NCBI GenBank assembly: GCA_025738555.1
Contig: JAOVFP010000005.1
Location: 1,612,001 to 1,676,000, forward strand
Length of the DNA: 64,000 nt
Source of the DNA: Cyathus striatus
Lineage: Eukaryota; Basidiomycota; Agaricomycetes; Agaricales; Nidulariaceae
Direction of reading: 5' to 3'
The translations under genes and the position numbers were made by a program. Numbering within the stretch: position 1 is the first letter of the stretch; each line of letters begins with the position of its first letter. A model generated the notes under the pieces. It saw only the letters and a program-made list of their open reading frames with translations, had not been told where the DNA came from and made no database searches. This document shows, in pieces, positions 46,644-59,033 of this stretch.

Positions 46644-47482
46644 TATTTTTCAAAGGTGCTATATGCTATATAGTCACCTTACACTCTCTACCTGCCAAGT
46701 TTTTTTGTGCAACATCGAACAACTTCCCATGTGTTCACTGTTGTACCACACATCCCCCACAGTCCTTCCACCACCACCACCACCATTCTGCTCCCCCCCC
46801 TCCCTCTGTTTAACTCCATGTCATAGAGTGCTGTTTCATGCTAGGTAAGTTTATTCACATTGCAGATGATCAATATCAATGGATATCAATGAGTACTAAC
46901 CAATGTTTCTTTAGAATTGATTCCTTTCTCCCTCACCACTGTTGACTCTCACTGTTGTCAATCCACCAGCATTTGTCAGTGATCACTTTTAGGTAAGTCT
47001 TTTTTTTTAGCACATCAATATTCACACAACTGACACCTTCTTATCAATTACAGCCCCCACTCCCATATGTGCACTTCATATTGATATGGCAGTGTATTGC
47101 CATCTCTGCCATCACTGAGTCCTTGGCATCCTCCCCCCTTCCTTTGCACTGCTCCGAGTTGGCAGAGAAGATTGTGTATGTCATAGTTAAGTTTAGTGTA
47201 GATATTATTAGTCTACCAATAGAATTGGTTTTTGCAGAGAAGATTGTGCACACTGTAGTTAAGTTTAGTATAGATAATATTAGTCCACCAATAGGATTAC
47301 ACCACATGTTAAGATAATTTTAGACAAGGTTAGGAAGCATGACATGTATGTATACACATGGGACACAGGCCATGGGACACAAGCTGTTGAGTTCATTGTG
47401 TCCCCCCACTTAACTCTCAACCACTCAACCACCATCTCTTAGTTCAACTTTGTTAAACTCTTACTCTGTGTTTTCAACAAAT
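46644..47482. other. Leader of copy 2, no gene seen
   Basis: Low-complexity CCACCA/CCCC tract near 46,766-46,805, then AT-rich DNA with a short direct repeat (TTAAGTTTAGT-TAGAT near 47,188 and 47,260). Possibly the promoter and 5' untranslated exons of gene a. Confidence 0.4.
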
Positions 47483-49536
47483 ATGCCATCTCAAAACAGC
47501 AAAAAAAGCAACAATACCCCAGTCTCACCACCAACTTCTCACAGTGGTTTGACTTGCACTGAGCCACCTGCATCTAAAGGCTGCAAACATACACAATCTA
47601 CTGTATATACCACAGCTGAGCCAGCTACCAAGAAGCCTGCCATTACAGCTAATGAAGAAACAGTGGATAACAGTGAAAAGCAGGGAAAGAAAAGAGGTGG
47701 GAGGGGAAGAGGTGGGAAACTGAGGGGGAGAGGTGGGCAGTATGTATCAGCTACTGTAGTTATTTTTCAAAGTTCAATATCTGACTTAAATTTTAAGTAA
47801 AACTGCTGGTGATAAGGATAAGGAAGACAAAGCCACAAGCAATGCAGCCAACAAAGAGAAATCCAAGGTGTAAGTATATATTTGTTGCACTAGATTTTTC
47901 TAATGCAATAATTTTAGTGCTATGAAGAAACTTCAAGAAATGTCAATTTCTATTGCACCACCTATGCAGCCCAAGACTGCTGGTGCCTCTGAGATTTCTA
48001 GGGCTTCTGAGATTACTAGCACTTCTGAGATTGCTGGCACTTCTGAGATTACTGGCACTTCTGGAGTCTTGGCTACAACCCCAAGCCAATCAAGTGATTC
48101 TGGGGACAATAACTCTGAAGTTGGGCATGCCAGTGAGACTGAGGGCATAACTCAGGATAATAATGAGGAAAATGAAGACAATACAGAAGATAAAGATGGT
48201 GATAGCAATAATGAATATGATGGTGATGATGATGTAGAAGAAAGAGAAGATATGGTTTTAGATGAGAATGACAGTAGCTTGGCTCAGATTGAGGAGGAAG
48301 ATGTAGGCACAATTTATTTGTACCTTTTCTAAAATGTTTATAGACTCCACATTAGCTTCTGATATTGTACCTACAAAGGAAGATTTAAAGGGTGCATCCA
48401 GAACTACTGGTATTTCTCATTATTTTTTTCTTGGTAATAGAAGTTCTGAAATAAATTTGTAGGAGGCATATTCTGGAGTAGAGCTCAGGGAAATAGCTTT
48501 TGGTTTGCTGATAACATGAATGAAAGTTCATCTATGGTTGTAGACCCTCAGGGGTTTGTCTACATCACAGTCTCCAATGATTCTCCTAAGCCTAACCCAA
48601 CCTTGTTGAATACTGAAGCACCTCCTCAAGCTGTGCCAACCACAGTAAACTCTTGCCTTAAATCTGTACTGGACTCTGTTGCAAAAAGAATGCCTATCAT
48701 TAAACGTAAGATTAACTTTGACTTAATGTTATTACTTGACTAATATTTAATAGTTCAAAATAGGCTTATTATGAACTTTGACACTGAGCATGATACTTGG
48801 ATTATATTTGGATGTTTCAATGATATTGAGAGCACTGATACTATTCAGTGGACTTCTTGAATGAATGATCTGGTGTTATATCTTGCTGCTGTAATGTCAT
48901 TTTCACTTATATTCATATCTAATTTCTCATAATTTCTTAGATTTCTATGAAAGAAACTGTAAAATTCCACTTAGCAAGAAGTGTGGGCAGTTCCTTTGGA
49001 TCATCAACAACTACTAAGAGCAGTGAAAATGCCTCTGGTTCTGGTGTTACTGATGAGAATCTTGATATTCCTGATGGACTCACTAAGAAACAAGAACTTA
49101 TTATATCCATTTATAAGGTGGATAAGTCTCTTCTTGGTCATAAGAACTGGTCTATTCAGATGGAATGGAAAATATACCAAGAGGTTCAACAAGTTAAGCA
49201 GTTGGTTGAATCAAACCCTCAAATGTGGCCCTCTGATATGGATAAGCCACTTATGAAAGGCTTACACACAATGTTTGCAGCTTTGGAGCTGCTTGGCATT
49301 ATTGGGACAAAGTGCTTAAATTTATATCTAACTACCCCAACATGGAGGAGTGGTTGAATAGTGCAACTCCACCTGATAATAAGGCAACTCATGAGTTATG
49401 GGGATTGGAGAAGACTGCAGGATTCACTAGGGAAGACTTGGAAAACTGGATTAAGAAAAAGAAAGGTAAGGTATTAGTGCTGGAAAGGGAAAGCAGAAAG
49501 CAGAGGGGGGAAAGAGTAAGAAGGGATCTGGTATAA
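47483..49536 (+). pseudogene. Gene a, copy 2: acidic/Ser-rich protein with Lys-rich tail, function unknown
   Basis: The ATG at 47,483 (MPSQNSKKSNN) starts a Ser/Thr/Pro-rich segment ending in a basic GKKRGGRGRGGK stretch. Further exons encode an AMKKLQEMSIS start, seven-residue SEI(T/S/A)-type repeats (about 47,985-48,062), an Asp/Glu-rich block (about 48,150-48,300), and a later ordered part (GFVYITVSNDS, MPIIKRKINF). The C-terminal block is IYKVDKSLLGHKNW and MEEWLNSATPPDNK, then ELWGLEKTAGFTREDLENWI with a Lys/Arg/Glu tail. A frameshift near 49,300 separates the last two parts, and a TGA lies near 48,857. Same domain order as copy 1. No known family recognised; a nuclear, DNA-linked role is only a guess from the basic and acidic tracts. 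Confidence 0.6.
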
Positions 49537-49651
49537 AGAATACATAAGTAAAGTTGTGAAAGATAGCAATTTTTGCTTTTAAATTTGTATCCAATGTACT
49601 TTTAGTTTTCTGTATACTTGTGTATGGCTACTTCAAATCTATTATGCAATA

Positions 49652-52600
49652 GTGATGCAATATTACTGGTTGATTGCATTTGCATATTTACTTATGGCTT
49701 ATGGTATTGGACCTGAACAAGAATTTCCTATGCTGAAGTTTGCAAAATTTAGTTCATTCATTCAAGAAACATTTGGTTCAAAAATAAGCCTATCAACTGT
49801 TTTATTTCTGCTATTTACATTAACAAAAAATGTTGAGTTGCTAAATCTGCATGCAAGGCAGCAGCACTGTGAAGGAAATGACCAAAGAAGAACTCAAATC
49901 TCAAGTTGGATGAATGTTTTAGCAATTACTGTTCAAACTGCTCTTGGTGATAAAACAAAGTATTTATTTTCAGAAAATCAGATTCAAACCATGGTTAATG
50001 ATGATGAAATAATTTCTGAAATTGCAATTAAGCTGGATAAATTTGCAAAATTTTTAAAACTGCATCCTTATAATGATGGATTTATCCAGGAACTTGGCCC
50101 TATTTCTGAGAAAAAAATTACCCCTGCATCTCTTATATGCCCAACATCTATGTGATGTGTTACAGTATCATGTGAAGATCATTCATTAAGACAAAATTCA
50201 AAATATTCTGATATTCCTAAAGTTACTTTAATTGAAGGAACAAAATTGTACTACAACACATATATATTAACTGGTCATTGTTCAAATTGTAATACAATTT
50301 ACTATGCAGATCATAAGCATATTAATATTAATAGTCAAGAGCCCCAGACAGAATATTTGAATAATGCATGCTATGTTAAAATTGGGACACATTTATGAGT
50401 AGATCATGTATTCTCAAAAGCAGTTATGAATGCCACATATAGTTTTCATGCATCTACTGCTGCTTATGCAGAGTTCTGGACAAATAGCTATGGTGATAAT
50501 AATGAATTAAGTCACTGACAAGTTTGGGATGCATTTATGGAAGAATCAATTCGCAATGTGAGCACAGCATCCAATAAGCAATTTGTGGTTCATGATGGTC
50601 TATCCACTAAAGATGTTACTATAAAAGCATATGAATATCTTGGAGAGAGTGGAAGAATAAATCTGGCTTCAAACCACCACTGTGCAGAGTGTACTTAACC
50701 ACATAAATCAACTGCAGATACTATGAATAATATAATCAATAATGCAGCATCTGAAATAGCTTCTCCAGTGATACACATGTACAAGAATACAATGTACCCA
50801 ATTTTAAAAACTTCTTCAAATCTCGATTTCAAGATTCCAGTATGAAACAGCATTGAGTGGGGACACCACAGGGAGGGGTGGAGTTCCCACACTGCCTCCC
50901 ATAATACACCAAGGGATTAATATAAAATAAAAAACTATTAAAAACATCTAAAAACTCTGCCTCAGTACTGGTTTTTAAACCTTTAAACCAATAAAATAAC
51001 ATATTACTTTACCTTTAAAACATGACATTACATTCTGTACAATGAGTACCAACAGCCCCCAGAAATAACAATATGACAAAGTCAGCATGCAATACAGTGT
51101 GGAGAATGACAGAACACAGACTCACTAAAATCCCAAGACCCAGACCCAGACCCTAAGACACGAGACACAAGACCAGTGAGTTTGACAATGACAATGATGA
51201 CAGGACAATGTGGCAACAAAACAATAAGACAAGTGAGACAGAGAGAGTGTGTGTGAGAAAGGGAGAAAGGGAAGCAAGGATGGAAAGACAGTGAGTACCC
51301 CAACAGTCAGGAGTTCAAGTGGAAGCAGAAAACTGACCGAAGAGGCCAAGATAAATGAAATTGATGCATGCAGTTGGCACTGCTGCATTGGCTGATTACC
51401 TGATTAGGAAGGTAACCAATGAGCTGCTCAAATGAGTGTGCATTGCAGAATGGGAGCATGCTGGGTTATGCTTACACATGGACTGGGGAAATACCAGAGA
51501 ACAAATAAGATTTTATTACTATGCAATTTGTAAGTAAGTAGTGTAGAAAATGTATATAGTAGGGGAAGAGGGAAGAAATAAGGCAGGAACTGCCAGGCAT
51601 TCCTCCCTCCCGCAGATAGGGTGTGTACAGATGAGAATCAGACATATTTACAAGACATTTAGACATTGAGAAATATGTACAGAGTTTATTGTTTGAATTG
51701 ATATCTGAACACTTTGAAATCTGAATACCTTGACACATACTGAAAATAGCCCAAGTTTAACTTGTTCTATTTTTAATCTGATCTAAATTTGGACTTGAAT
51801 ATTATTGTGCCCCTCGAGCTTACTGAATCCACACCTCAGGATATTAAGTTTATGATTATATTTGGAATTGCTATTCTAAGTATTTAATAAACTAACTACT
51901 TTCATCACGTGACTCAACACCAGTAAAAATGGTTGTTATTAATGGTGTTGTAATGGGACCAGTTCACTGTGCAATGGAAGGCTGTTCTGCTAATGTGACC
52001 AATCACCATGGTGATGTATTCTGTGGATATCATAATATTCAATATGGAGCAAAGTGTTGTGTGAAAGGTTGTACCAGACAGAAGGTTCATGGTACTGAAG
52101 CATGTGAAACTCATCAAGAAATATGGAATAAACACCATTCAAATTACAGCTCAGCAGATCTTTCTGGACTAAGACGAGCATTACAACATTGCAATGAGAA
52201 TTTGTCTTGGCTACCTAGAATAAATCATACCAATCAACCACATGATAAAGAACAGAATAATGATGATTTTAATACTCATAAAACATACTTTTCTCCAAAC
52301 TATTATTACTGTGTAGAGACAATTTGTGCTCCATGTAGTGTTGTCATTGCATGGAAAAAATTTGTCAAGTCTGAATCCTCAAGACAGATTTTGGAATTTT
52401 TAAATATGGTTTTTCCTGATCCTGAATTATGACCAGCATATATATGCATTGATAAAGCATGTCTTGTTCTTCGTTTTGTTTAAACAATGCCATTCATCAT
52501 ATTTGGCTTGATACAAGTCGATTTGTTGTTGACAGTTATCACTATACAAACCATAATGCAGATGATGATCTTTGCTGCACATACTGCAATCCTGCACCTA

Positions 52601-52922
52601 ATGATGGTTCTGCTCCTAATCTTGTAGTAATTGATCATGATTGTAATGGAAACCCATATTTCAAAAGAGCTTTTAATACACAGGTGAGCTTAAGTACTTT
52701 AAGTTGTATTCAATATTAATATTATTAAAGGCTTGTGAACAACTCATTGCTTGGCTTGGTGGATTTGAATCAATACTGAAAAGAATAACTGTATCAAACT
52801 TTAACTGGTTTTTGCATGCTATGTTGTTTTATCACACACAGCATGTATTGAACAAGCAGCAAAAAAGAATGGTAAGGTTGAGTAGGGATTTATTTGAAAA
52901 TGAAGAGGATGAGTATATGTAG
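49652..52922 (+). pseudogene. CxC5/CxC6 cysteine-cluster protein (gene b), copy 2
   Basis: Begins about 115 bp after gene a. Segment 49,652-50,155 encodes PEQEFPMLKFAKF, VLFLLFTLTKNVELLNLHARQQ and LKLHPYNDGF. The frame continues with stops to 50,768 ([34 protein letters not shown]), is cut by the LTR-like insert, and resumes at 51,920 with MVVINGVVMGPVHC, GCTRQKVHGTEACETHQ, YYYCVETICAPCSVV, DSYHYTNH, CNPAPNDGSAPNL, FKRAFNTQ, a 47 bp intron near 52,684-52,730, and ACEQLIAWLGGFES...FYHTQHV. Stops are mostly TGA or TAA where copy 1 has Arg or Gln (SH*QVW for QRQVW, T*PHK for TQPYR, EL*PAY for ELRPDY). Probable zinc-binding clusters of the KDZ-associated families; no transposase core seen. Confidence 0.85.
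50769..51919. mobile_element. 1.15 kb LTR-like insertion in gene b copy 2
   Basis: Starts TGATACACATG, ends GACTCAACA, with CCAG on both sides (50,765-50,768 and 51,920-51,923). Removal rejoins I-A-S-P-V-K-M-V-V-I-N-G in frame, matching V-K-M-V-A-I-D-G of copy 1. TG...CA ends and a 4 bp duplication suggest a solo LTR. No paired LTR or pol gene in the window. Confidence 0.75.
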
Positions 52923-53129
52923 GTTGTAAATTGTAAATTGTAGACTATTTTGTGTAGAGCATTAAATGATTAGTTTGGCCTCACTATAATTTATCACATT
53001 TTAAGTAAACTTTATTTTATTCTAAGTATCATAAGGTAAACTTCTACAATACAAATGTACTCATGTAAAACTATATGTTAATTGTACTTATCTTATCAGT
53101 ACTAAATAGCCTATAATTCATCTAATATT

Positions 53130-53424
53130 CATGTAAAATTCACATGAATGACACCTAATTTTCAATGTGAAATAGCCTATAATTCATCTAATATTCACAT
53201 GAAATTCATGTGAATTTCACCTAATTTTCAATGTGAGATAGCCTATAATTCATCTAATATTCACATGAATTTCACCTAATTTTCAATGTGAAATTTCACC
53301 TAACTTTCACCTCACCTTCACCTAATTTTCACTTAAATTTGATGGTTTTGGAATATTGTATGTGAAGGTGAAATTCATGTGAAGTTCATGTGAATTTCTG
53401 CCCTTCATGTGAATTCATGGTGAG
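53130..53424. repeat. Right subterminal TTCACATGAA array
   Basis: Three units of about 60 bp (AATAGCCTATAATTCATCTAATATTCAC) followed by ATTCATGTGAA and TTCACCTAATTTTCA motifs, up to the G10 run at 53,423-53,432. Confidence 0.7.
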
Positions 53425-53445
53425 GGGGGGGGAGTGCAAAGTACT

Positions 53446-54282
53446 GTACTAATGCCTCTTCTCACTGAACAACATCTCTTGGAAGTCATATGCTCTTATG
53501 CAGAACAATATGTGAGGATCAAATGGTCAGTGGGCTGGGTGGGCTGGAGAAGACTCTAATCTTCATATCTCATGTGTTTACTCCATGCTTATGCTTATGC
53601 TTAGCTCATACCTAATGCACCATCATTGTTATTCAATGCTTATTCTACACCCTCCTTGCTCTCTATGGTGATTGATTGCATGCAACAACCACCCTTCCAA
53701 ACTGACTGCTAAGACAAGTATATCATCCATGGAACTGCTGAACTTTACTACTCTGCTGAGCTTTACTACTCTGCTGGGCTTTACTGCTCTCTTAGTGCTG
53801 TTTCTGCTGCCTATACTGTCTAGGGTTCCTATGCTGCTCATAAGGTCTACACCTTCAGTTTGAGCATTCTCAGGTTTTATGGAAGGCCCATCTCTCCCCT
53901 TCCTCCACCCATGGGGTCATGCATGAAGAAGTGAGGAGTGAGAGTGAGAATGATAGCTAGTGAATGGACAGGCTTTTTCATTCAGATAAAGGCTACCATT
54001 ATGCATTGGAGTAGTATTGGCAGCTTCATTGGCTTGGAATAATGGTATATCTTACATTCTAAATGGTGAATGTGTGCTTTTTCTGCTCCTTTGCACATAA
54101 TTATGACATGATCTGCAATGCTGCATTTATTCAACTTGTATCCCACCCTTCTAAGGAGAGCATTGCTAGTGCACATATGATTGCACTAGGGAAGGCTGAG
54201 GTTGTGTCATATGAATGTTTTTGAAGGTTTTTGAGGAGAAACAAGTGGAGTGGAAGGTGAATGAAAGCTTGAGTCAAGGAGG
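53446..54282. other. Intergenic, no gene seen
   Basis: AT-rich and CpG-poor. Contains a short CTGCTGAGCTTTACTACT tandem triplet at about 53,736-53,792. It ends at the left breakpoint of segmental duplication copy B. Confidence 0.4.
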
Positions 54283-56454
54283 AGATGACATAGGGTTGCT
54301 TACTGGATGACTGATGTATTCTCTCTGACAATCATTGACAAAGTGGACATTTACATTGTGGCTGTTCAGCATGGTGTGCTCATAACCTCTGAAGATGACA
54401 TCATTGACATTTGTGACATTCCTTCTGTTCTCAACAATATTACCATTGTTTTTTGCTTCTTGCTAGACTTACATGTACACATGGATATGAAGTGTGGTGG
54501 GGTGAAATACATGATAATACCATTGTACTTGTTATCATAAATGAATTCCTTCATGGTCTCCAATCACTTCTTTTGTTAAGCCTGTATGGGGGAGTTAGGC
54601 TAGGAGAATGAATTTCCTCTGGTAGCCAAGCTGCCTTATGCTGAGGGAGATGGAGTACAGGATGCAGGACTTGATCACCAATGAGCATGTTCTGAAACTT
54701 GGTTTATTTGCAATTATACCTTCTCTGTTCAGTTTGCTAATTCTTACACCTACAACAAATCCATGTAGAAAAGTAAACAAAGCATGTTTGGTGGTACTTC
54801 CTATTGTTGGTTGGATTCCAGATTCATTCAAGAGGATATACTGGATTGATATGAGGTGCATGGTGTCAGTATTCTCTTCAACATTGGTGCTTGACTATAA
54901 TATGTGATGTATGATTTTGACTGTCAGCTTACCCATTTGTAATACAATTGGTCCAGGTGTGAGTGTGACTCCAAGATGCTGTTGCTTTTACAATTGTACA
55001 TGGAGTGTTCCACAATTCACACTGTGATCATTCTGAATCAGAAAGAAGACTGATTCACTTCATGCAAACTTGTTCACCTGAACACCTACTGAAGGAGAGA
55101 CTTGCAGATAAGATCACTTAGTAGTACAATGATTCTATTACTATTTAAATGCACCCCAGTATGAGATCAGAACATAAACAATTTTTGACAACTACTGAAC
55201 ATTTTTGCAGAGTACAAGTAACCAGAAAAGTTAGAGATGAAATACTTACAATACTTGAAAATAATACCTACAAGTGAATGAAAATGTTTATTGAAAGGAT
55301 AGCACAAAACACACCCATGAATGGGAACTAAAACATACATAACTGAGAAATGGTTCCATAACAAGAGAGAATGTGTGCCAGAAAGAAAAAAAAGGTAATA
55401 ACAATCTATACTTAAGATGTTAATATGCATACCAAAAACTTACATTAGTAATAAATAATAGTAGCTAACTATGAAAATTAGCTCATTAAATAATGAATAA
55501 ATGCCCATCTAGGCATGCAAGCTGACTGAAATGAGCTATGTGTCATATCCTATATTGCCTACCTCTGGACTCTCAGTCTCTTACACCACTTCTCTCTTTG
55601 CTTACTCTGAACATTGCTTACTGTACATAGATTACTTCTGTTTCCTTTCTTCCATTCTACTGAGCTATCCCCTCAGTAATGTAGTATACATCTCATAGTG
55701 AGTCACTTATCATTCTGAAGTGTGCCACTATCAGTTTCACCTTACACTGCCATATATGCTCACTTCTTTGACATGTTTTATTATGTTTAATTAGTTATAG
55801 TATTCATTCTATGTATGCCTACCCTGACTGTACTTCTCTACTGGCCAAGGCCAGCAGCCTTTACTTACTCTGAGTCTCTAGTATTTAAGTAGCACTCAAT
55901 TTGTACTTAGTTCTTAGTTTCATATTGAACTACATCCTCACTCCTTGTCTGACTTGAGTTACACCTCTCATCTCTATCATCTCTCATCTTCTCTGAAGGG
56001 CTTGCCCTTACTCTGAAATACAGGACCAGGAATCCCAGGGGCACAGCACATAAGCTGAAGTCAAAGTCCTACCCCTGAGTTGTTATTCTCTGCTTTCATC
56101 TAATACTTACCTCTTGCTTCTCCATAGTCTCCCCCTCATACTCCACTGCCAAGTCAGGCTAGGGGCACAGTCATGACACTATGAGAATACACATGTCCCT
56201 GAAAGATCCAATCAGATAGTAACAGGGGACTATAAACTCATTTGTTATGAAACATATTCAAGTGTCCATATTGTAGAGCATGCATTCTGGCTGCACTGCA
56301 AAAATGTAGTTTTCATTATTTTCATTTCCACACCTCATCACATACACACTGTCATTCACATGATCTTTCTTACATACATAAATGTCATACCTCCCCATCT
56401 GAGAATACAGCTTCACATTCCCTCCTCATTCATCTCTAATGCAAGCTCACTAGG

Positions 56455-56629
56455 TGTAGAGGTGTAGTCCTCTACAGGGTGAGCCTTCCTCAGTCCCAAG
56501 TGCGTAAGACCAGTTCTATAGGGAGAAACTAGCTACACAGGCGTAGGGATGACAGTAAGAAAGACTAAAGAGTGGTGATGTAAGCAAGTCTACTTATGTA
56601 CTACTGTAAACCTTAACCCAACTCTTACA
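56455..56629. repeat. First LTR of the TRIM-like element
   Basis: 175 bp, TG...CA ends, with internal inverted repeat GTAGAGG...CCTCTAC near the start. Confidence 0.9.
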
Positions 56630-57696
56630 TACTCCCCTACTAGATTGATCCCAGGGGGCTCAATCTCACCTGGAGAGAGCCAAAGGAAAGGATGGATGGA
56701 AACTACCTAGAGCAACCATCCAAAAGTCCACCAAAAACCTAGGAGAAACACCCTCAACAATCACAAACCAAGGCCTCACCCCCACCAAATACTAGGCAGA
56801 GCCGACAAGGTGACCATGCGAGGCGCGTAGGGACCACATATAGGCTAACAACCAAGGCCTGCTCGAGAAACAGCCTCTCATAGACTGTCCAGGCGCGTAG
56901 GGACCACCCATGCTAACAACCAAGGCCTCCTCAATAACATAGACCAACCAAAGAGAGGCACATAGGAGATATTTTGAAGAGAGAGTTTGTGTCGAAGGAG
57001 TGTGATGGTAGTGATATGAGGTCGGTATCACCAGAAATGAAGGGGAATGCGAATACAACACAGATCTCCGAGATGAACAAGGCTCCAGCAGTGATAGGGT
57101 GCAATAGGGACCCAGCTGAGTATCCAGGTGCTGGGATAACGGTGCAAAAGAGGCTGAATAGGGGATAGGAATGGGGGGTGGTAGAAGGAATGGAGGTGTC
57201 GACGAAAAATGCGATAGCGCACGATCCAGGCGTCGTAGCGTGACGCGTAAGGAGTCCTCGGAAAGGTCTGAACGAGGGCTACGCACACCCAAAAGAGCGA
57301 GCGGAACGAATCGGAACTGGATCCGAGACTGTCCGAACATCGTGGGGGATGTCGACGGCGATGGTGAGCCAAGGAGTTGTCGGATCGGGATGAATGAGGG
57401 GGCGATGGAAACGTATCGACGAGTAGAGTTGAACGCAAAAACAACCATGCGAATACGTGCCTTCGATCCCGAGATATGGCCCAACCATCATATGATCACC
57501 TCCTACACAGCCTGAAAACCCCAAGAAAATCCTCCAATGAACAACCCAGGAAAGCCACAAATGCTGTTGAGCACTAGAACTGCAGAGCCAGAAGGTAAGA
57601 GGTCAGAGAACCTCTCACAAAGGGTTGGAGATAAGAGTTGGGTGAGACCAGCCTAACACTGGCAGCTGGCAGCCTATAGCAGGCTACGCAAAAAAG

Positions 57697-57871
57697 TGTA
57701 GAGGTGTAGTCCTCTACAGGGTGAGCCTTCCTCAGTCCCAAGTGCATAAGACCAGTTCTATAGGGAGAAACTAGCTACACAGGCGTAGGGATGACGGTAA
57801 GAAAGACTAAAGAGTGGTGATGTAAGCAAGTCTACTTATGTACTACTGTAAACCTTAACCCAACTCTTACA
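57697..57871. repeat. Second LTR of the TRIM-like element
   Basis: 175 bp copy of 56,455-56,629, preceded by the A-rich GCAAAAAAG, a weak polypurine-tract candidate. Confidence 0.9.
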
Positions 57872-59033
57872 CTAGGATCTGGAGGTTGAATGGATGTGCC
57901 AGCCACTCACACAATTTCTTCATTGAGTGGATATCACCAAGCAGTATTCATCCTCTTCAATATATGAGAGTTTGCTTGATATGTCTATGCCTTCACCTAG
58001 AGTGTCTCCAGCTTCTTCTCTGTCATTTCTACTACCTTCACCAATTCTGACACCCATGATGCCCACAAGGGAGAGTTATTCAAAGGAGACTTGGTAGTAG
58101 ATGCTGAATGAATTTGCTCATGTGAGGGGTGTGGTGATTCTGGTCTATAGTGTTTCAGGTGAAAAGGGGTATAGGGTTCAAATATACCATCAAGAGTGGT
58201 GCTGATTTTCTCACTGCTGATTAACAGCTCTAGGAGGAGCAATTACATGGTATCAATATGCAGCTCAATGCTATAGTGCCTTCACTTCAAGTGCTACCAG
58301 TGTTTACTTTGCCATAGCCACATTCTATGTCTACTGTGGGAACTGTGTAGGGCATCATTCATTCTTGACTACCTGCTTTAATGCTGTCTTCATTGTCTAT
58401 ACATATAAAGGTTATCAAATGGGGAGTGGTACTGACAGAGAGACTTAGTAGTAGATATTCTTCAAGGCCAATCATATGAGGGGCATGGTATACTCTACTT
58501 TAAGCTATCTGATGGAGAAGGATTGGATATGATATTGATTATGCTGTGTATTTTTCATTGTCTTTGGGTTTTAACAATGGAAAATATCTGGCTAGTTGAT
58601 TATCAAATCATTTCATTGTTTTACAATGTGTCACATTGGTATATTCATTACTTTTACTATGAGCTACATATGATCTCTGGCATGAATCAATCCATTGGTA
58701 AAGGAATCTAATTATTCTTTCATCATCAAGCTTACTACACCTCTTGCAGAGTTAAATAAATAATCATGGCAGTTAGATGGATCAACATTTTGCTGTTTCT
58801 CTGAATGGTGCTCACCAGCTTGTGTTACTTCATTAATTGATCTGATATGTCATATTTTGTGAACATGTTTTCAGTTGCCATTATTATGAGTGTAGATAGT
58901 TGTTTAACATATGACTATCTGTTCTTTTCACTTACTTATGATGCCATTACATGTCAAATTGCTATGTAACACAATGAAATATATAACAAAAGATTTACAG
59001 GGAAGTTCAAAATTGTAACACAACTTTAAGTAT

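Larger units (their letters stand above)
46358..53445. mobile_element. Two-gene CxC5/CxC6 element, copy 2
   Basis: Ends are inverted: CTTTGTGCTCCCCCCCCC on the left and GGGGGGGGGAGTGCAAAG on the right. Inside both ends lie arrays of TTCACATGAA-type palindromes (46,382-46,500 and 53,130-53,424). It carries gene a (47,483-49,536) then gene b (49,652-52,922) on the plus strand. No target duplication was recognised. It is interrupted by the LTR-like insert at 50,769-51,919. Confidence 0.7.
56455..57871. mobile_element. 1.4 kb two-LTR element (TRIM-like), only in copy B
   Basis: Two 175 bp direct repeats, 56,455-56,629 and 57,697-57,871, both start TGTAGAGGTGTAG and end CTCTTACA and differ at about two positions. 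CTAGG is duplicated outside (56,450-56,454 and 57,872-57,876), and copy A has the empty site CACTAGGATCTGG. The 1.07 kb interior has no gag or pol. It has higher CpG than the surroundings, which may mean a captured gene fragment. Very similar LTRs imply recent insertion. Confidence 0.93.
54301..59033. other. Duplicated AT-rich, CpG-poor intergenic DNA, copy B
   Basis: Counterpart of 6,487-10,486. No supported gene apart from the LTR element at 56,455-57,871. Confidence 0.5.

Noticed and set aside
56792..57484. 230-codon minus-strand frame in the TRIM-like element
   Set aside because: Composition-driven; no domain, and overlapping frames on the other strand are equally open.
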